A stretch of 64,000 nucleotides of DNA, taken from assembly GCA_019428905.1 (NCBI GenBank), contig JAHYJN010000011.1, forward strand, positions 1-64,000. The letters run 5' to 3'. The DNA is from Candidatus Brevefilum sp. GTDB taxonomy: Bacteria; Chloroflexota; Anaerolineae; Anaerolineales; Anaerolineaceae. This document shows positions 48,977 to 59,289 of this stretch, one piece after another. The notes under the pieces are model-generated. The model ran no database searches. It was not told the DNA's origin and worked only from the letters and a program-made list of their open reading frames with translations. Numbering within the stretch: the first letter of the stretch is position 1; each line of letters starts with the position of its first letter. The position numbers and the translations under genes are program-made.

Positions 48977-51463
48977 CTATTCCACATAAGCATAAAACAC
49001 TTGGTGACCGTAGGCAACAAACGCGATCCGGTCTACCCCGATAGTGAAAGCTGTCGCTGTCGGTGAGAGGATCTCATAATTGCCAAAATCGGACCGCAGC
49101 CGTTGATGCAGCCTGAAGCGCAGTGAAAAGCGGAAAATGTCAGCGCTCTCACCTTCCAGGATGTTGACCGCCGGCTCGGGCGGCAGGGTGTACTGTACGG
49201 CAATAAACGGCGAGTCTGGCATCACGACCGGCTGGTCCTCTTTCCCAGGTCGCCCATCCACATAGGTCACCGGGTTTTCGCAGTTCACCGGGTTGCCCTG
49301 CAGTCCCGTCACGACGCAACTCACCAACAGTCCGTCATCGCGCAGCAGGTACAACTCAGACCCATTCACCGCTATATCGACGATCCTCCCCAGCGGTGGT
49401 TTTTGCCCATCATCAGCGCCGGTGAAGAAGTTCGTCGGCTCATCCAGAAACTGACCATTGGTCGATCGGTACACCCGCACCGCGTCTGCAGATGGATCGA
49501 GTACATACAGCAAGTTGCCCTCGCCTGCAATGCGAGTCACTGCATCAACGCCACCTTCCCCGCGCGGCAGGGTTTGCACCACCGGGGATTGACCGGGTCC
49601 GCAGTAAATCACATTTCCAATCGCGTCGGCTGCCAACACATGAGCCTGGTAGGGATTGTTGATCGGTAGGGAGACCATGTCAATCAGCGTATCCACCGCG
49701 CCGCCGCTGAAATTACCCGCGCTGCACACAAACTCAGGGTCGACTTGGTAGCCCTGCCCCCCGCGGGTGGCATGGATCACACGCCCACCGGCAGCATCGA
49801 GCAGGTATAAGTCCAGACCATAAGAGATAATCCGGGTGATATTGATCCCATCATGCAACGAACCAGCAATCGCCGGATGATAGGCCAACCGCACCGCGCC
49901 ATCTAAAAGATCCAAGGCGCGTTGGGTATCCGACCTCATCTGGGTCACCTCATCGGTCCGCCGGAAGGATTCCGCCTGGTCCAAATACATCATCGCCTGC
50001 GACCAGCTCGCGCGCGCCAGGCTAGGATCCTCAGCGGCATAGGCGCTGATAGAGGCCATTTCAGCCTGTTCCAGGTAATACTGGTATTGCAATGTGCGGC
50101 CGCGTGACAGGTAAATACCGACAGCCATTACAACCACCACCAGGGGGATGGCCAGGGCGATCGCCAACATGGTCTGATTGGAGAGGGTCGTCACACCCTC
50201 TTCGTCGGTCAATCCCACCCTGGAGAAGAAGGTTTTAAAAAAATGTCCAACATCAGCGCTGGCTTTTCGGCGCCAATCAAAGAATTCCGCCAGGCTGCGC
50301 AGCGTCCCTTCTCGCACAAGCTCGACATTCTCATTGAAAGACCTGGCTGGTTGCTTGGTTTTCTTTTCTTTTCTTTTTTTCGGTGCGTTCAGCACCTCAT
50401 CTAAAAGGTCAACTTCAGGCTCATCTTGATGTTCACTCTCAGGCTCACCTATAGGTTCTTCTTCCAGCTCATCTTCGGACGCTTCTTCTGACTGATCTTC
50501 CGTTTCATCACCAAGGCTTTCCACCAACACCTGGTCGGTGCCTGGCTGAGCTTCGGATTCCTCCGGTAAACTGGGGGCGGTTTCGCTGGGTAGCGGGATT
50601 TCTGCACCCGCTGTTTCGTCAATCTCAACTGTCTCGGGTGGTTGGGACATCTTTTGCGTGTCACCCACCTCATCCACCACAGGTGATTCCGGTTCAAACA
50701 CGTCGCGAGCAGGTATGGGTTGCGCTTCCTCAAAGGTCACCGATGGGGTCGGTTCAGCTGCATCAGCAGCTGGGATCGCTGGTTTAAGGGTAACGACCTG
50801 GCCTTCACCCGGTACGATTTGGACCAAATCCAATCTTAAATTGGGTGAGGCCTGGTTGAGCAGCCGGCGGCGCAGCTGTTCCAGGTTCGGGAAACCCCCA
50901 AAATTCAATTGGTCTTCATTCCAGGTTTTTGACGGTGAATCCGACATGAACAGGTAGCCGCCACTGCCTAAATCGGCCTGGTAATACCGCACGGTTGGCG
51001 TCCGGCTTACGCCTAAGCCCCGATCCGTTTGGCTGGCATCAAAAAAGTGCTGCAGTCCCAACGGTGTCAGGGTGAAAGCATGGGTTAACCCGCACTGAAC
51101 CACATACACCGATCGCCGGTGTACCGCAGCCAGGTTGATCGCCCCGGTAGCGGCAGCTCCTCCCTTGGCGGATTTGAGATTTCTCTCCATCATGGTCAGG
51201 TTGAGGGTATCGATCAACACCCGCAGGGCCGAGGTCACCGACCCGCTGGTTTTAAAGAAAATTTGCACCAGGTTGGCCAGCCAGGCATTCTGCAGCTCAG
51301 GCGTGATGCGCTCGCTGTTGCTGGTCGTAAACGAGAGGATCAACATGTCTTCAGACCGGCTGCGAGCAGCGCGGCGGGGCGGACTAGCCGCCAGGAAACC
51401 CGATCCATTCGGAATGGGCTTACCGTGAGCTTGGACAATGGGAATCAGTTTCAAATCATACAT
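48977..51463 (-). CDS. PP2C-like / membrane / beta-propeller-type protein, unknown
   Basis: An 828-residue membrane protein. Residues about 20-220 resemble a degenerate PP2C-type phosphatase (DMLILSFTTSNSERI; VYVVQCGLTHAFTLTPLGLQ; GGYLFMSDSPSKTWNEDQL) lacking the standard metal Asp residues. Residues 235-365 are a long acidic Pro/Glu linker. One membrane helix lies at about 433-454 (MLAIALAIPLVVVVMAVGIYL). After a helical segment the extracytoplasmic part (about 530-830) has repeated strands compatible with a beta-propeller. A start two codons upstream (GTG 51469) is possible. It resembles a signal-transducing receptor with a sensor outside and a pseudo-phosphatase inside. Ligand unknown. Confidence 0.55.
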   Translation of the reverse strand: MYDLKLIPIVQAHGKPIPNGSGFLAASPPRRAARSRSEDMLILSFTTSNSERITPELQNAWLANLVQIFFKTSGSVTSALRVLIDTLNLTMMERNLKSAKGGAAATGAINLAAVHRRSVYVVQCGLTHAFTLTPLGLQHFFDASQTDRGLGVSRTPTVRYYQADLGSGGYLFMSDSPSKTWNEDQLNFGGFPNLEQLRRRLLNQASPNLRLDLVQIVPGEGQVVTLKPAIPAADAAEPTPSVTFEEAQPIPARDVFEPESPVVDEVGDTQKMSQPPETVEIDETAGAEIPLPSETAPSLPEESEAQPGTDQVLVESLGDETEDQSEEASEDELEEEPIGEPESEHQDEPEVDLLDEVLNAPKKRKEKKTKQPARSFNENVELVREGTLRSLAEFFDWRRKASADVGHFFKTFFSRVGLTDEEGVTTLSNQTMLAIALAIPLVVVVMAVGIYLSRGRTLQYQYYLEQAEMASISAYAAEDPSLARASWSQAMMYLDQAESFRRTDEVTQMRSDTQRALDLLDGAVRLAYHPAIAGSLHDGINITRIISYGLDLYLLDAAGGRVIHATRGGQGYQVDPEFVCSAGNFSGGAVDTLIDMVSLPINNPYQAHVLAADAIGNVIYCGPGQSPVVQTLPRGEGGVDAVTRIAGEGNLLYVLDPSADAVRVYRSTNGQFLDEPTNFFTGADDGQKPPLGRIVDIAVNGSELYLLRDDGLLVSCVVTGLQGNPVNCENPVTYVDGRPGKEDQPVVMPDSPFIAVQYTLPPEPAVNILEGESADIFRFSLRFRLHQRLRSDFGNYEILSPTATAFTIGVDRIAFVAYGHQVFYAYVE

Positions 51464-51525
51464 ACGCACCTGGCCAATTCTGTTGATAAGTTATCACCTT
51501 CATTATACACACTCCCGTGCTAAGG

Positions 51526-51531
51526 TATAAT
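51526..51531 (+). promoter_or_regulatory. -10 box for leaderless acetyltransferase mRNA
   Basis: TATAAT ends exactly 7 nt before the ATG at 51539 (cacgtct between), with no Shine-Dalgarno. Confidence 0.55.
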
Positions 51532-51538
51532 CACGTCT

Positions 51539-52564
51539 ATGAAATTTAAACGCTACACACATTTTGACGATCTGGCAGGTCTAAAAGACCAATGGAACCA
51601 TTTGCTGGAAAACAGTGCAAGTCATGTACCATTTCTCACCTTTGAATACCAGGCGGCATGGTGGGCAACCCGCGGCGGTGGCGAATGGCCGCCAGACAGC
51701 CAGCTGGTGATCGTGGCCGCTTTTGAGAATGATCAACTGGTGGGCGTCGCGCCCCTGTTTCACGCGCACAATATCCTCGGTGAGCCGGCGTTGATGTTCA
51801 TCGGCGCCATCGAAGTCTCGGACTTCCTGGATTTCATCGTCAAACCAGGCGACCTGCCGAATTTTATTGCTGGCCTGCTGGATTTTCTTTTTAATGAAAA
51901 AGACCTCCCTCATTGGGAAGTCTTAGACCTCTACAACCTGTTAGAATCCTCCCCCACCCTGGCGGCGTTGGCATCCGAAGCCGACCAACGGGATTGGGAT
52001 CATAAACAAATTCACCTCCAGCCATCGCCCTTCATCTCCCTCTCTGGTGATTACGAAACTTACCTGGCCAGTCTTGATAAGAAACAACGCCACGAAATCC
52101 GCCGGAAATTTCGCAATGTGGAGACCAGCCTGGCAGTTGCGGACTTTTATTTCGTTGAAGACCGGGAACAGCTGGCATCCGAGACCCAGGCCTTCATCGA
52201 AATGATGGCTCAGGACCCCACCAAACGCGATTTCCTGACCGACGCCATGCAGCAGCACCTTCGCAATACAGCCGAAATCGCCTTTGACCATGGCTGGCTG
52301 CAGATGGCATTTTTCACCCTGGATGGGAAAAAAGCCGCCGCCTACCTCTCATTTCGCTTCAACAACCGCATCTGGTGCTACAATTCCGGCTGGGAGTGGG
52401 AATTTCGTGATTTCTCACCGGGCTGGGTGTTACTGGCGTACCTGATCCAATGGGCCAATGAGAATGGGATCGATGAATTTGATTTCATGCGCGGCGATGA
52501 GCCCTACAAATACAAATTTGGCGCCACCGACCGGCATATTTACCGGGTAACCCTCAAACCGTAA
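51539..52564 (+). CDS. BioF2/FemAB-like GNAT acetyltransferase
   Basis: A 341-residue protein with tandem GNAT folds like the BioF2-like acetyltransferase family (FEYQAAWWATRGGGEWPPDSQL; SLDKKQRHEIRRKFRNVE; AAAYLSFRFNNRIWCYNSGWE; EFDFMRGDEPYKYKFGATDR). Relatives add amino acids or acyl groups in cell-envelope or exopolysaccharide synthesis. Substrate unknown. Transcript probably leaderless. Followed by an intrinsic terminator. Confidence 0.8.
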   Translation: MKFKRYTHFDDLAGLKDQWNHLLENSASHVPFLTFEYQAAWWATRGGGEWPPDSQLVIVAAFENDQLVGVAPLFHAHNILGEPALMFIGAIEVSDFLDFIVKPGDLPNFIAGLLDFLFNEKDLPHWEVLDLYNLLESSPTLAALASEADQRDWDHKQIHLQPSPFISLSGDYETYLASLDKKQRHEIRRKFRNVETSLAVADFYFVEDREQLASETQAFIEMMAQDPTKRDFLTDAMQQHLRNTAEIAFDHGWLQMAFFTLDGKKAAAYLSFRFNNRIWCYNSGWEWEFRDFSPGWVLLAYLIQWANENGIDEFDFMRGDEPYKYKFGATDRHIYRVTLKP

Positions 52565-52607
52565 AACAAGAACAACCCCACCTACATCTGCTAGATTCAA
52601 CAAGGTT

Positions 52608-52635
52608 AAACACCTGGTAATAGGTGTTTTCTTAT
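52608..52635 (+). terminator. intrinsic terminator after acetyltransferase
   Basis: AAACACCT and AGGTGTTT (8 bp) around a 6-nt loop, followed by TTCTTATA. Confidence 0.7.
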
Positions 52636-52667
52636 ATATTATTAACGCTCTAGGCCCTCGCCGTTTC

Positions 52668-52696
52668 TTGACGCACAAAAATCATCATGGTAACAT
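52668..52696 (+). promoter_or_regulatory. heat-shock operon promoter
   Basis: TTGACG (52668-52673), 17-bp spacer, TAACAT (52691-52696); predicted start about 52703, just before the CIRCE element. Confidence 0.65.
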
Positions 52697-52711
52697 TAAG
52701 TTTGTGCTATT

Positions 52712-52738
52712 TTAGCACTCTCACTATGAGAGTGCTAA
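52712..52738. promoter_or_regulatory. CIRCE element (HrcA operator)
   Basis: Perfect TTAGCACTC-N9-GAGTGCTAA, the canonical HrcA-binding inverted repeat. It lies between the promoter and the hrcA ribosome site (GGAGG), so HrcA autoregulates the hrcA-grpE-dnaK-dnaJ block. Confidence 0.97.
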
Positions 52739-52757
52739 AATTTAAGCGGAGGAACCC

Positions 52758-53789
52758 ATGCGATTAACGGACCGGCAAAAACTGATCCTGACCCTGATCA
52801 TTCACGAACACATCCAAACGGCACAGCCGGTTGGATCTAAAACGCTGGTCCAAAAATACCATCTCTCGATGAGCTCCGCCACCGTGCGCAACGAGATGGC
52901 CACCCTGACAGACTACAACCTGTTACGTCAGCCCCACACCTCCGCCGGTCGGGTGCCGAGTGAAGAAGGCTACCGCTATTTCGTCGGCAACCTGATCCAC
53001 AACAGCACCCTCCCCACTACCACCCGGCGCACGATCACCCACCAGTTCTACCAATCCCGCCAGGACGTTGAGCAATGGCTCAAATTGGCTGCCTCTGTGC
53101 TGGCCAACCAGTCCCAGGCAGCCTCATTGGTGACCGCACCCCACGCGGAAAAAGCTATCTTCAAACACCTGGAATTGATCGCCACCAGCGGCCGGCAAGT
53201 CTTAATGGTGCTGGTCCTGATGGGGGGCGAGATCCGCCAGCAGTTTATCAGCCTGGCTGAACCCGTTCCGCAGGACCGCTTATCAGAAATTGCCACCAAG
53301 CTTTCCAACCTGTGCGTCAGATGCGATGCCGAGGGCATTGCCCGTCTGCGCGGCCATTTTGACCCACTGGGGCAGGATATTTTAGATATCCTCCTGGCTG
53401 AAATGACGCTGATCGAAGAATCTGCCACCGGCCAAATCTACCTGGATGGGATGACCAATGTCCTCGCTGAACCAGAATTTTCAGAATCTGATGACGCCCG
53501 TCAAGCCCTGAATCTGCTTCAGGAACCGTCCCTGCTTGAAAACTTGTTAGCCAGCACCGTGATGAACACCGATGTGGGTGGGATCCAGGTCCTGATCGGT
53601 GGTGAGGGCAATTGGGAACAACTGCGCCAGTGTTCCATTGTTTTAGCACGTTACGGCGATCCAAACACGCTCACCGGATCGATTGGTGTGTTAGGACCGA
53701 TCCGCATGCCCTATGACCGCACCATCTCAACCGTACGCTTTATCGCCAACGTCCTCAGCGACTTGGTCTCTGAAACCTTGGCCGTTTAA
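52758..53789 (+). CDS. hrcA: heat-inducible transcription repressor HrcA
   Basis: A 343-residue repressor. N-terminal winged helix: RLTDRQKLILTLIIHEHIQTAQPVGSKTL, then MSSATVRNEMATL and HTSAGRVPSEEGYRYFV. The C-terminal GAF-like part ends in a typical VLGPIRMPYDRTISTVRFIANVLSDLVSE. It represses class I heat-shock genes through the adjacent CIRCE. First gene of the operon. Confidence 0.97.
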   Translation: MRLTDRQKLILTLIIHEHIQTAQPVGSKTLVQKYHLSMSSATVRNEMATLTDYNLLRQPHTSAGRVPSEEGYRYFVGNLIHNSTLPTTTRRTITHQFYQSRQDVEQWLKLAASVLANQSQAASLVTAPHAEKAIFKHLELIATSGRQVLMVLVLMGGEIRQQFISLAEPVPQDRLSEIATKLSNLCVRCDAEGIARLRGHFDPLGQDILDILLAEMTLIEESATGQIYLDGMTNVLAEPEFSESDDARQALNLLQEPSLLENLLASTVMNTDVGGIQVLIGGEGNWEQLRQCSIVLARYGDPNTLTGSIGVLGPIRMPYDRTISTVRFIANVLSDLVSETLAV

Positions 53790-53828
53790 GAATAAACATC
53801 ATAAACTCAGTATCACTTGGAGTAATCT

Positions 53829-54407
53829 ATGGATAAAGACAAACAAGATAAAAACAAAAAACGACCGGAAATTGAAAACAATCGCGAAGGCAAAAATTCA
53901 GCTGACAATGGCCAGACCATGGTCGCCCTGACCTTTGACGAATATGATGCCCTGGAAAAAGAATTGGAATCGCTCCAGGCACAGGTCGAAGAACAGCAGG
54001 ATGGCTGGCTGCGCACCCGCGCCGATTTTGACAACTACAAAAAGCGGGTTCAGCGCGATGCCGCCCGTTCATATCAGGACGCCATGGCCAGCATTATCAA
54101 AACCTACTTAGCCGTCGCCGACGACCTGGAACGCGCCCTCAAGAATAAACCCGAGGGTAAACAGGTCGCCGGGTGGGTCGATGGGATCGAATTGATCTAT
54201 CAGAAATTATTGACCCAAATGAAAAATCAAGGGGTGGAGCAGATGGATGTCAACCCGGGCGATATATTTGACCCCAACATCCACGAAGCCATCACCCAGG
54301 AAGAACACCCGGCGTACACAGAAGGACAGATCATCGACATCGTTCAACCCGGGTACCGCATTACTGACCGTATCATCCGCCCAGCCATGGTACGCGTCGC
54401 CCGCTAA
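53829..54407 (+). CDS. grpE: nucleotide exchange factor GrpE
   Basis: A 192-residue GrpE, the ADP/ATP exchange factor of DnaK. It shows the long N-terminal coiled coil (EYDALEKELESLQAQVEEQQDGWLRTRADFDNYKKR), the motif FDPNIHEAITQEEHP and the C-terminal beta domain ending PGYRITDRIIRPAMVRVA. GGAG precedes the ATG. 40 bp after hrcA. Confidence 0.96.
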   Translation: MDKDKQDKNKKRPEIENNREGKNSADNGQTMVALTFDEYDALEKELESLQAQVEEQQDGWLRTRADFDNYKKRVQRDAARSYQDAMASIIKTYLAVADDLERALKNKPEGKQVAGWVDGIELIYQKLLTQMKNQGVEQMDVNPGDIFDPNIHEAITQEEHPAYTEGQIIDIVQPGYRITDRIIRPAMVRVAR

Positions 54408-54434
54408 CAATATCATATAGGAGGCATAATCAAC

Positions 54435-56348
54435 ATGGGAAAAATCATTGGAATTGACCTTGGAACCACGAACTCCGTCGCAGCCGTCATGCTTGGCGGT
54501 GAACCGGTTGTGATTCCATCTGCAGAAGGCGAACGGCTCGTCCCCTCCGTCGTCGCAGTTAATAAAAATGGTGAGCGTTTGGTCGGCCGAGTCGCCCGCA
54601 ACCAGGCCATCACCAACCCGGAGAACACCATCTTCTCCATCAAACGCTTTATGGGACGTAAATATGATGACCCCGAAGTACAGCGCGCGCTGAAGCAGGT
54701 TCCCTACCAGGTCAGCAAGGCGCCTAACGGTGACCTGCGCGTCATGCTAGGCGGTAAGGAATACTCGCCCCCGGAGATCAGCGCCATGATCCTCTCCAAA
54801 ATCAAACGCGATGCCGAGGCTTACCTGGGCGAACCGGTCACCCAGGCGGTGATCACCGTGCCGGCATACTTCAACGATGCCCAGCGCAACGCCACCAAGG
54901 ATGCCGGAAAAATTGCCGGCTTGGAGGTGATGCGCATCATCAATGAGCCGACTGCTTCGTCATTAGCATACGGCCTCGATAAGAAAAAGAACGAGGTGAT
55001 TGGCGTCTACGACCTGGGCGGCGGCACCTTCGATATTTCCATCCTGGATGTGGGTGAAGGCGTTTTCCAGGTGCGCTCAACCAGCGGTGACACCTTCCTC
55101 GGCGGTGACGATTTCGATCAACGCTTGATCGATTTTATTGCCGATGAATTCAAGAAAGAAAACGGGATTGACCTGCGCAACGACCGCCAATCCTTACAGC
55201 GCCTTAAAGAGGCTTCTGAAAAAGCAAAGATCGAATTATCCACCACCATGCAGTCCGAGATCAACCTGCCCTACATCACCGCTGACGCGTCGGGTCCCAA
55301 ACACCTGGTGATGAACCTCACCCGATCCAAGCTCGAGCAGCTGACCGAAGACCTGATCAACCGCAGCCTCACCCCGGTTAAGCAAGCCCTGAATGACGCC
55401 AACCTCTCCAAAAATGACATTAACGAAATCGTGCTTGTGGGCGGTATGACCCGCATGCCCAGGATCCAGGAAGAAGTTCAAAAACTGTTCGGCAAAGAGC
55501 CTCACAAAGGCGTCAACCCCGACGAAGTGGTCGCGGTCGGTGCGGCCATCCAGGCTGGTGTTTTGGGCGGCGAAGTCAAGGATATCCTCCTGCTGGATGT
55601 GACCCCCCTCACCCTCTCGGTTGAGACCCTGGGCGGCGTGGCCACACCCTTGATCAAACGCAACACCACCATCCCCACCCGGGAAAGCCAGGTGTTTTCC
55701 ACCGCCAGTGACAGCCAGACCCAGGTGGAGATTCATGTCCTCCAGGGTGAAAGGCCAATGGCAGCCAACAACAAATCTCTGGGTAAGTTCATCCTCGACG
55801 GCATCCCACCCGCGCCGCGCGGTATCCCGCAGATCGAAGTCACCTTTGATATCAATGCCAATGGCATCCTCGAGGTAACCGCCCAGGATAAAGCCACCGG
55901 GCGCAGCCAGAACATCACCATCACCGCCTCCTCCGGCCTCAGCGAAGACGAAGTCGAAAAGATGCGCCGGGAAGCGGAGCTGCACGCCGATGAAGATCGC
56001 AAACGCCGTGATCTGATCGAAGCCAGGAACCGCTCTGATAACATGGTCTATTCCGCAGAGAAAACCCTGAAAGACCTGGGTGACAAAGTCCCCGGTGACC
56101 TGAAAGGTAAAGTGGAGGATGCAGCCGCCAAAGTCCGTGAAGTCAAGGACAGTGAAGACCTGGAAGCCATCAAAAAGACCACAGATGAACTTTCTGAGGT
56201 GCTGCAGCAGCTCGGTCAGGCAGCCTATCAGCAGGGTGCTGCTGAAAGCCAAGCGCCCGAAGGCTACCCGGCAGGCGACACATCACCGGAGGCTGAACCC
56301 GGCGGAAATGATGACGATGTCGTCGATGGAGAATTTAAACAGGTTTAA
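54435..56348 (+). CDS. dnaK: chaperone DnaK (Hsp70)
   Basis: A 637-residue Hsp70. Motifs: [60 protein letters not shown], substrate-binding domain [22 protein letters not shown], and a C-terminal lid and acidic tail ending [18 protein letters not shown] precedes the ATG. It folds and protects proteins together with DnaJ and GrpE. A stable hairpin follows. Confidence 0.98.
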   Translation: MGKIIGIDLGTTNSVAAVMLGGEPVVIPSAEGERLVPSVVAVNKNGERLVGRVARNQAITNPENTIFSIKRFMGRKYDDPEVQRALKQVPYQVSKAPNGDLRVMLGGKEYSPPEISAMILSKIKRDAEAYLGEPVTQAVITVPAYFNDAQRNATKDAGKIAGLEVMRIINEPTASSLAYGLDKKKNEVIGVYDLGGGTFDISILDVGEGVFQVRSTSGDTFLGGDDFDQRLIDFIADEFKKENGIDLRNDRQSLQRLKEASEKAKIELSTTMQSEINLPYITADASGPKHLVMNLTRSKLEQLTEDLINRSLTPVKQALNDANLSKNDINEIVLVGGMTRMPRIQEEVQKLFGKEPHKGVNPDEVVAVGAAIQAGVLGGEVKDILLLDVTPLTLSVETLGGVATPLIKRNTTIPTRESQVFSTASDSQTQVEIHVLQGERPMAANNKSLGKFILDGIPPAPRGIPQIEVTFDINANGILEVTAQDKATGRSQNITITASSGLSEDEVEKMRREAELHADEDRKRRDLIEARNRSDNMVYSAEKTLKDLGDKVPGDLKGKVEDAAAKVREVKDSEDLEAIKKTTDELSEVLQQLGQAAYQQGAAESQAPEGYPAGDTSPEAEPGGNDDDVVDGEFKQV

Positions 56349-56373
56349 GATCCTCTAGAATTTTTAAGAATCC

Positions 56374-56401
56374 AGGTGCCCGGAAATAATTCCGGGCACC
56401 T
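56374..56401. terminator. stable hairpin after dnaK
   Basis: Perfect 12-bp stem AGGTGCCCGGAA/TTCCGGGCACCT with a 4-nt loop ATAA, 25 bp after dnaK. No U-tract follows, so it may reduce rather than stop transcription into dnaJ, or protect the dnaK mRNA 3' end. Confidence 0.65.
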
Positions 56402-56460
56402 CAATCCAGCCGAAAATTGACACTTTCAGGCCAAATGAGTAAACTTATCCGGGTTAAAAC

Positions 56461-56508
56461 GACTCAGTGTGCAAGGGAACAGCCCTTCAGCAGCCGTGCT
56501 CGCTGAGG
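56461..56508. repeat. dispersed palindromic element, copy 4
   Basis: GACTCAGTGTGCAAGGGAAC..GCCCTTCAGCAGCCGTG..CGCTGAGG, an aligned copy (reverse complement orientation to 1 and 2) of the family at 32070, 39884 and 44843. It sits 67 bp upstream of dnaJ. Internal AAGGG/CCCTT and outer CTCAG/CTGAG pairs are visible. Confidence 0.65.
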
Positions 56509-56575
56509 GGTTCCTCCAGATGAAATTTTAGGTCACACATCAATGTGGCTGCGATGAAATGAACGATTAACAATA

Positions 56576-57700
56576 ATGGCAAAACGTGATTATTACGAAG
56601 TACTGGGCGTCCCTCGTGGCGCAAGTGAAGATGAGTTAAAATCTGCCTTCCGCCGGCTGGCGCGCCAGTACCATCCGGACGTTAGTAGTGAACCGGATGC
56701 AGAAGAAAAATTCAAAGAAATCAACGAAGCTTACGCCGTCCTTTCCGACGGCGAGAAACGCGCCGCCTACGACCGCTACGGTCATGCCGGCGTCAACACC
56801 CAGGGTATGCCCGATTTCACCAATATTGACCTGTCAGATATTTTAGAAGGTCTCTTTGGTGGATTTGGGGGGTTTGGCGGGATGGGGGGTCGGCGCGCTC
56901 GCAACGCCCCTCGCCGCGGGGCAGACCTTGGCGCACGGGTCAAGCTGACCTTTGAAGAAGCCGCTTTCGGTGTTGAAAAAGAGGTCAACATCACCCGCGA
57001 TGAAGGTTGCCAAACCTGTAACGGGTCCGGCGCCAAACCCGGCACCACGCCCCAAACCTGCCCCCAGTGCAACGGCCAGGGAGAAGTGCGCCAGGTACAT
57101 CAAACCCTGCTGGGTTCCATGGTACAGGTCGTCACCTGCCCGCGCTGTAATGGGCGCGGCGAGGTGATCGACACCCCTTGCCCAACCTGTAATGGCCGTG
57201 GTCTCGAACAAAAGACCATCAGCAAGCTGGTCACCATCCCGGCCGGGGTATCCAACGGCGTCCAGATCCGTTTGGCAGGTGAAGGCCAACCCGGCATCAA
57301 CGGTGGACCGCATGGAAATTTTTACATTGAAATTGAGGTTGAGGACCACGCTTACTTCCGCCGCAAGGGCGATGACGTCCTGCTCGACCTGGACATCAAT
57401 ATCTCCCAGGCCGTGCTGGGCGATGAGATCCACGTCCCAACCCTAAACGGCGATGTTGAACTGCGTATCCCTCCGGGCACCCAACCCGGGAAAACCTTCC
57501 GCCTGCGCAGCAGGGGCATCCCCCACTTGCGCGGCTCCGGCAGCGGTGACCAGCTGGTCACAGTTTCCGTACAAATCCCTTCCCGGCTAACAGCAGAACA
57601 ACGTGATTTGTTCGAAAAATTAGCTGAAACCATGGATCCTGACATCAAAATTCAGGACCAGAGTTTCTTTGACAAATTGAGAGAGGTCTTTGGTGGCTGA
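56576..57700 (+). CDS. dnaJ: chaperone DnaJ
   Basis: A 374-residue type I J-protein. J-domain: [21 protein letters not shown] with QYHPDV (HPD). A Gly/Phe-rich region ([14 protein letters not shown]) follows; then four zinc motifs [32 protein letters not shown]; then the C-terminal substrate domain. No clear Shine-Dalgarno precedes the ATG. Separated from dnaK by 227 bp with a hairpin and palindromic element 4; prmA follows with overlap. Confidence 0.96.
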   Translation: MAKRDYYEVLGVPRGASEDELKSAFRRLARQYHPDVSSEPDAEEKFKEINEAYAVLSDGEKRAAYDRYGHAGVNTQGMPDFTNIDLSDILEGLFGGFGGFGGMGGRRARNAPRRGADLGARVKLTFEEAAFGVEKEVNITRDEGCQTCNGSGAKPGTTPQTCPQCNGQGEVRQVHQTLLGSMVQVVTCPRCNGRGEVIDTPCPTCNGRGLEQKTISKLVTIPAGVSNGVQIRLAGEGQPGINGGPHGNFYIEIEVEDHAYFRRKGDDVLLDLDINISQAVLGDEIHVPTLNGDVELRIPPGTQPGKTFRLRSRGIPHLRGSGSGDQLVTVSVQIPSRLTAEQRDLFEKLAETMDPDIKIQDQSFFDKLREVFGG

Positions 57701-58634
57701 ACTGGAAGGACAAATCCGCTGGATTGAAGTTAAATTTTCAAGCAACGGCGAATTAGCCGAAGCCCTGGCAGAAGTGCTGGGGCGCTTTGTTTCTAATGGG
57801 GTCGTCCTTGAAGCCGTCACCCGCTTCAACCCCAAAACCCAGGAAAATGAACCCACCGGCGAGATGATGGTTTCGGGCTACCTGGCGGCTGACGATCAAC
57901 TGGAAGGACAGCGCCACAAGCTGGAAGTCGCCCTGTGGCACCTGGGGCAGATTCTACCGCTGCCAGAGCCCCAATACCGACCGGTTAAGAATGAAGACTG
58001 GATGGCAGCCTGGAAAAAACATTACACGCCCATCGCCATCGGTGATCGCTTGTTGGTCATGCCCGCGTGGAAGGACCCCGACCCGGACCAAACCCGGATC
58101 GTGGTGCGCATCAACCCCGCCATGGCCTTTGGCACCGGCACCCATCCCACCACCCAGCTCTGCCTGCGCCTGCTGGAACGGCATTTCAGCCCGGGACAAG
58201 CCTTGATCGATGTCGGCTGCGGCTCAGGCATCCTCACCATTGCCGCCTTGAAGATGGGCGCAACCCACGCCCTGGCGGTGGACGTCGACAGCCAGGCGGT
58301 AGCCTCGACCCTCGAGAACGCAGGTCTGAACGCCATTGCACCGGAGACCCTCGAAACGGGCAAAGGTTCGGTTGAGGAGATCCTCACCGGGCGCTTCAGC
58401 ATGATCGAAGCGCCGTTGGTGCTGGTCAATATCCTGGCGCCGATCATCATCCGCCTGTTTGGCCAGGGGTTGGCGGAATTGGTGAGCGAGGGCGGAACCT
58501 TGCTGCTCTCAGGCATCCTCCTCGACCAGGAACCCGAGGTCATCCGTGCCGCAGGAGCGGCTGGTTTCTCCCAGGTTGACCGCCTGGCCGACGGGGATTG
58601 GGTTGGGCTGGCGCTGACCAAAGATGCAGCATAG
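57693..58634 (+). CDS. prmA: ribosomal protein L11 methyltransferase
   Basis: A 313-residue methyltransferase that trimethylates L11. SAM motif [38 protein letters not shown] is the PrmA signature; [16 protein letters not shown] follows. The start is a GTG at 57693 (AGAGAGG 8 nt upstream), overlapping the dnaJ stop; a TTG one codon earlier is also possible. The dnaJ-prmA pairing is common. Confidence 0.9.
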   Translation: MAELEGQIRWIEVKFSSNGELAEALAEVLGRFVSNGVVLEAVTRFNPKTQENEPTGEMMVSGYLAADDQLEGQRHKLEVALWHLGQILPLPEPQYRPVKNEDWMAAWKKHYTPIAIGDRLLVMPAWKDPDPDQTRIVVRINPAMAFGTGTHPTTQLCLRLLERHFSPGQALIDVGCGSGILTIAALKMGATHALAVDVDSQAVASTLENAGLNAIAPETLETGKGSVEEILTGRFSMIEAPLVLVNILAPIIIRLFGQGLAELVSEGGTLLLSGILLDQEPEVIRAAGAAGFSQVDRLADGDWVGLALTKDAA

Positions 58635-58733
58635 CCCGATGCCGCACCTCCAGCATCGCCTGGTTGTATTATGAATTCAGAGTCCATTACCCACAATCCA
58701 AAGTGGGAACAAAATCTGCCCAGGAATTGACAG

Positions 58734-59183
58734 ATGGAATTTCAAAACAAACCCCTCATTCGCACATTGATCGCTTATTACGGCCTCCTGCAAAGCTTGC
58801 ACCTGGTTATCCTGGTCAGGGCAGGAGTAATCCTGCTCCTGCAGGGCCGATTCCCCTTCCCCATCCTGCCGCCCCCCGGCGGCTGGGATCCACAGGTCAT
58901 GCCCTTTATGCTTGGCTTGGGCACAACCGATCTGGCCGGCATCCTGCTGGGGCTGTGCTTTGCTTACCGGGCGCTGATCACAGGGGCCTTTTACCGGCGC
59001 CAGGGGGTGATCTCGCTCACAATCTTCATTACCGGCGCAGTCGTCTTCGCCATCGGCACCTTCCCCAGCGGCGCCTGGGCAGCCCACCCGATCGCCTATG
59101 GGTCCATGACTGTCCTCTTTCTGCCAACAGTCCTCCTATATGCCCGGCTGCTCAGGTCAAACCTCACCCATAAACCGACCTGA
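58734..59183 (+). CDS. small membrane protein of unknown function
   Basis: A 149-residue protein with four predicted transmembrane helices (about 10-37, 56-78, 88-107, 113-137; e.g. LIAYYGLLQSLHLVILVRAG and VISLTIFITGAVVFAIG) and few charged residues between them. AGGAA precedes the ATG. It follows prmA by about 100 bp. No family recognised. Confidence 0.6.
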   Translation: MEFQNKPLIRTLIAYYGLLQSLHLVILVRAGVILLLQGRFPFPILPPPGGWDPQVMPFMLGLGTTDLAGILLGLCFAYRALITGAFYRRQGVISLTIFITGAVVFAIGTFPSGAWAAHPIAYGSMTVLFLPTVLLYARLLRSNLTHKPT

Positions 59184-59289
59184 AATCAAGCAGCAGCCCC
59201 AACCCCCCATGTCCAATCCCCACCCGTTTCACCCTGCCTGTGCATGGTATCATTGATAATTGCAGCCCACACGAACATGAGGACATCGC

